Shown one piece after another: positions 6,482 to 8,443 of a stretch of DNA of 8,443 nt. The stretch is from Flavobacteriaceae bacterium (GTDB taxonomy: Bacteria > Bacteroidota > Bacteroidia > Flavobacteriales > Flavobacteriaceae), in contig WGDF01000165.1 of NCBI GenBank assembly GCA_015493405.1, forward strand, positions 1 through 8,443, read 5' to 3'. The translations under genes were made by a program, and so were the position numbers. Each line of letters starts with the position of its first letter. Within the stretch, counting starts at the first letter, position 1. The notes under the pieces were generated by a model. The model had not been told where the DNA came from, made no database searches, and worked only from the letters and a program-made list of their open reading frames with translations.

Positions 6482-7224
6482 AGAAATTCTTGTTGATATT
6501 CTTAATCTTAACCACTTTTTTAACGAACGGACAAAAAACGACCTCTTATAAATTGGAACAAAGATCAACCAATAGTTTTAATCCCCTGACTGATATTCTG
6601 GGATGGTTCGTATCAGAAGTTACTTATGGCATTATGATTGAATCTTTTTTGGAAAAGAATACACCTATGCATCGTGCCGGTTTAACGCCTTATCCCTTTT
6701 TTCATTCTAAGGAAGGCAATTATACTTACAACAATTTATCAGTTCCTTTTCGCATAGAAGTTTCTTCTAATTTAATGTTGGGCCATAATTTTCAAAAAAA
6801 TGGAAATATTATTGGTAAAATTCGATTTGCCAAAAGACTTGACCTCTCCGCAACTTACAATCAACTTTTCAAAACCGGATTGAAAAATGAGTATCACTCA
6901 CAAACTTCATTTATACTGAATTATCACAGAATCCGAACGCGACAAGTCGATATTTGGTATGGACTGGGCATCATGTTTTCTGAAAATAAGCACCAATCTT
7001 CCGGCATCGCTTATAACCTCGGTGCAGAATTGTTTTTACCGGCGCACCTTAATCTGCAAGGACAGATAAATTGGGCTTATTTAGAACCGGAATTTATCAA
7101 GAATTATCAAATCCAACTAGGGTATTTTCTATCTCACTGGCGCTTACAAGGCGGCATCAAAAATTTCAGACTCCCTTATAAACAACTCAATACGATAGAA
7201 TTAGGCATCAAATATTACTTTTAA
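6478..7224 (+). CDS. Unrecognised outer-membrane beta-barrel protein coupled to lpxL
   Basis: I do not recognise the family. The 248-residue product has a signal peptide (MKKFLLIFLILTTFLTNG, likely cut before Q19), then a non-barrel segment of about 70 residues with GWFVSEVTYG (42-51) and LTPYPFFHSKEG (69-80). From about residue 89 it shows roughly ten alternating strands with aromatic girdles, for example SFILNYHRI, IWYGLGIMF, LQGQINWAYL and IQLGYFLSHW. It ends in GIKYYF, the terminal aromatic typical of barrel proteins recognised by BAM. It is therefore probably a small outer-membrane barrel of eight to ten strands. The ATG lies inside the lpxL stop (ATGA), so the two are probably translated together, suggesting a role tied to lipid A or outer-membrane upkeep; this is inference. 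No catalytic motif can be named. A weak hairpin follows at 7246. Confidence 0.78.
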   Translation: MKKFLLIFLILTTFLTNGQKTTSYKLEQRSTNSFNPLTDILGWFVSEVTYGIMIESFLEKNTPMHRAGLTPYPFFHSKEGNYTYNNLSVPFRIEVSSNLMLGHNFQKNGNIIGKIRFAKRLDLSATYNQLFKTGLKNEYHSQTSFILNYHRIRTRQVDIWYGLGIMFSENKHQSSGIAYNLGAELFLPAHLNLQGQINWAYLEPEFIKNYQIQLGYFLSHWRLQGGIKNFRLPYKQLNTIELGIKYYF

Positions 7225-7245
7225 AACAGGGACTTTTTAGCACTT

Positions 7246-7269
7246 AAAATTATTATCAACAATTTTTTT
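7246..7269 (+). terminator. Possible weak terminator after the lpxL operon
   Basis: AAAATTATT (7246-7254) can pair with AACAATTTT (7258-7266) around a 3-base loop, with one A-C mismatch, and the T run continues to 7269. The stem is almost all A-T, so it would be weak, but it sits 22 bases after the stop codon and ahead of the next promoter. Confidence 0.3.
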
Positions 7270-7304
7270 GAAACTATTGTTACTACAAATATGAAAACAT
7301 TGGT

Positions 7305-7312
7305 TAATTTTG
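7305..7312 (+). promoter_or_regulatory. Bacteroidota -7 promoter box for the DUF6588-like gene
   Basis: TAATTTTG matches TAnnTTTG exactly and ends 22 bases before the ATG at 7335. A TTG occurs at 7277-7279, but the 25-base gap is longer than the usual 19-23. An in-frame ATG at 7314 lies 2 bases after the box, at or before the expected transcription start, so it can hardly be used; this decides the start of the next gene. Confidence 0.5.
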
Positions 7313-7334
7313 TATGATATTTAATTTTATACTT

Positions 7335-8405
7335 ATGAAAAAATCAATCCTACTCCTCGTCTTAACCTTTATATCATTACACACCTTTGCCCAAGATCTC
7401 ATCAATACGGGTACTTTAATTCAAGGCGGTGTTGAAGATGGTTCAAAATTGGTCGAAGCCTATGTTAAGCCCTTAAATAAAGCCATAGTTTACGGCCTTT
7501 CAAATGACACATATACCAAAATAAAAAAAGAACAATCTCGTCATTTACTATTATCCATCAAACTCGGTTTTACCGCTATTCCGGGAAAAGATTGGGGTTT
7601 TGATGTAACCAAACTTAATTTGAAACATTTCGAACCCAAAAACCCGGATCAAATTAGGGCACAGACAGTCTTTGGTGACTCGCTAAAATCAATTACTTTA
7701 GTCTCCAAAGAAAAAGATTTACTCGGCAGACCTTTGATTGAATTTGACACCCCGAAAGGTAGCCAAAAATCGATTATGCCATTGCCTTACATCAGTGGCA
7801 CTTACCGTTTTAAATACACCAACTTAACTTTTAATCTCATTCCCTATATAAATATCCCCGATTCCAGTTTCAAAGTTGGTATGTTTGGGGCCGCTGCCCA
7901 ACAAGATTTAGCGCTATTTATTTCCTCATTACAAGATAAATCATACAGTATAAGTTTGCAAGGTGGTGCCGCCTATTTATATGGTCATTCTGACTTGGAT
8001 ATAAAACCCGGAAAAATTTATTCTCCCATAAATATTTCCGGACATCAGGTCGGGCCATATGACAACCAAGAAATTAATATAGCTTATCTGAGTTTGAGCT
8101 TCAATGCCTATTTTTCATATGATTTGAACCAACACATCTCTGTCTTTGGTGGCGCCGGAATTAACACGGGCAGTTCTCATATTATGGTGCAAGGAAATTA
8201 CCCCGTGTATGTTGCCGATCCTACCGGAACAGGTGCAGTCGTGGCACAAGATGTCAAAGACCCTCTGGACATCAACAACAACTTTAATAGAGAAAAACTA
8301 GAGTTTGGGGTCCGTGGAGATTGGAATCATTTCTTTATACAAGCCGGCTACAATGCCGCAACTTATGGGGGTCTCAGCTTTAATTTAGGCTATAAAATGT
8401 TCTAA
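7335..8405 (+). CDS. DUF6588-like outer-membrane beta-barrel protein
   Basis: The 356-residue product starts with a clear signal peptide (MKKSILLLVLTFISLHTFA, cut before Q20). Close to the mature N-terminus is LIQGGVEDGSKLVEAYVKPL (28-47) followed by YGLSND, which I recognise from memory as the hallmark of the Bacteroidota family DUF6588, whose function is unknown. The rest is rich in amphipathic strands and glycine/aromatic turns, such as YTNLTFNLIPYINIP, AYLSLSFNAYFSYDL, HISVFGGAGINTG and FFIQAGYN, and ends in LGYKMF with a terminal phenylalanine. That fits an outer-membrane barrel of perhaps 10-14 strands. The start at 7335 is preferred over 7314 because of the signal peptide and the -7 box. 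It appears to be a single-gene unit with its own promoter, separated by 110 bases from the lpxL operon. No enzyme motif or ligand site can be seen; a porin-like or structural role is possible. Confidence 0.82.
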   Translation: MKKSILLLVLTFISLHTFAQDLINTGTLIQGGVEDGSKLVEAYVKPLNKAIVYGLSNDTYTKIKKEQSRHLLLSIKLGFTAIPGKDWGFDVTKLNLKHFEPKNPDQIRAQTVFGDSLKSITLVSKEKDLLGRPLIEFDTPKGSQKSIMPLPYISGTYRFKYTNLTFNLIPYINIPDSSFKVGMFGAAAQQDLALFISSLQDKSYSISLQGGAAYLYGHSDLDIKPGKIYSPINISGHQVGPYDNQEINIAYLSLSFNAYFSYDLNQHISVFGGAGINTGSSHIMVQGNYPVYVADPTGTGAVVAQDVKDPLDINNNFNREKLEFGVRGDWNHFFIQAGYNAATYGGLSFNLGYKMF

Positions 8406-8443
8406 ATCTATATGCAATTCTGTTTAGGCTTAAAAAAATATGG
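8406..8443. other. Unassigned right edge
   Basis: These 38 bases follow the last stop codon. They contain an ATG at 8412 with a frame open to the edge (M-Q-F-C-L-G-L-K-K-Y), but 10 codons are too few to call a gene, and there is no TAnnTTTG box before it. No hairpin terminator is visible either. Confidence 0.4.

Noticed and set aside
6991..7005. H-x-S-S-G (residues 172-176) in the unknown barrel as a PagL-like lipid A deacylase site
   Set aside because: PagL-type enzymes have H-x-S-N in a strand near the C-terminus; here the asparagine is absent and about five strands follow. Proximity to lpxL made it tempting, but the resemblance is too slight without a profile match.
8412..8443. Start of another plus-strand gene at the right edge
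   Set aside because: Only ten codons are visible, with no promoter box or recognisable N-terminus.
1..8443. A new defence, mobile or secretion system
   Set aside because: Nearly all sequence is accounted for by envelope and chaperone genes of ordinary Flavobacteriia type; there are no integrases, transposases, repeats arrays, toxin-antitoxin pairs or compositional breaks.

Overview
The window is AT-rich, densely packed bacterial DNA that reads as a core-genome segment of a member of the Bacteroidota, most likely class Flavobacteriia. The grounds are: the gene order foldase - SurA - MoxR; signal peptides ending in 'AQ' or 'GQ' before outer-membrane beta-barrel proteins; a fused PlsC/GNAT aminolipid synthase of the OlsF type; a DUF6588-type barrel protein; near absence of Shine-Dalgarno sequences; and exact copies of the Bacteroidota -7 promoter box TAnnTTTG just ahead of genes. 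No tRNA, rRNA, CRISPR array, insertion sequence or prophage gene was found.

Layout. (A) 1-2970, plus strand: the 3' part of an operon encoding periplasmic folding factors. It holds a truncated SurA/PpiC-like protein, SurA with a 4-base ATGA overlap, and after 7 bases a MoxR-type AAA+ ATPase. (B) 2975-5413, minus strand, meeting region A tail to tail with 4 bases between stop codons: a 4'-phosphopantetheinyl transferase followed by a bifunctional OlsF-like acyltransferase, each with its own -7 box. (C) 5414-5584: a divergent promoter region. (D) 5585-7224, plus strand: an LpxL/HtrB-type lipid A acyltransferase with a GTG start, overlapped by ATGA with an unrecognised outer-membrane barrel protein, then a weak hairpin. 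(E) 7335-8405: a DUF6588-like outer-membrane protein with its own promoter. The last 38 bases hold nothing that can be assigned.

How the genes work together. The common theme is building the cell envelope. Region A supplies periplasmic chaperones that guide outer-membrane proteins. Regions B and D supply membrane lipids: the transferase activates acyl carrier protein, OlsF and LpxL move acyl chains onto an amino acid headgroup and onto lipid A, and the coupled barrel protein is probably exported to the same membrane. These links are inferred from gene order and family knowledge.

I saw no convincing new defence or mobile system. The points most worth a second look are the two-cysteine arrangement in SurA, the unknown barrel gene coupled to lpxL, the aminolipid synthase, and the very regular -7-box-to-start spacing at four genes.
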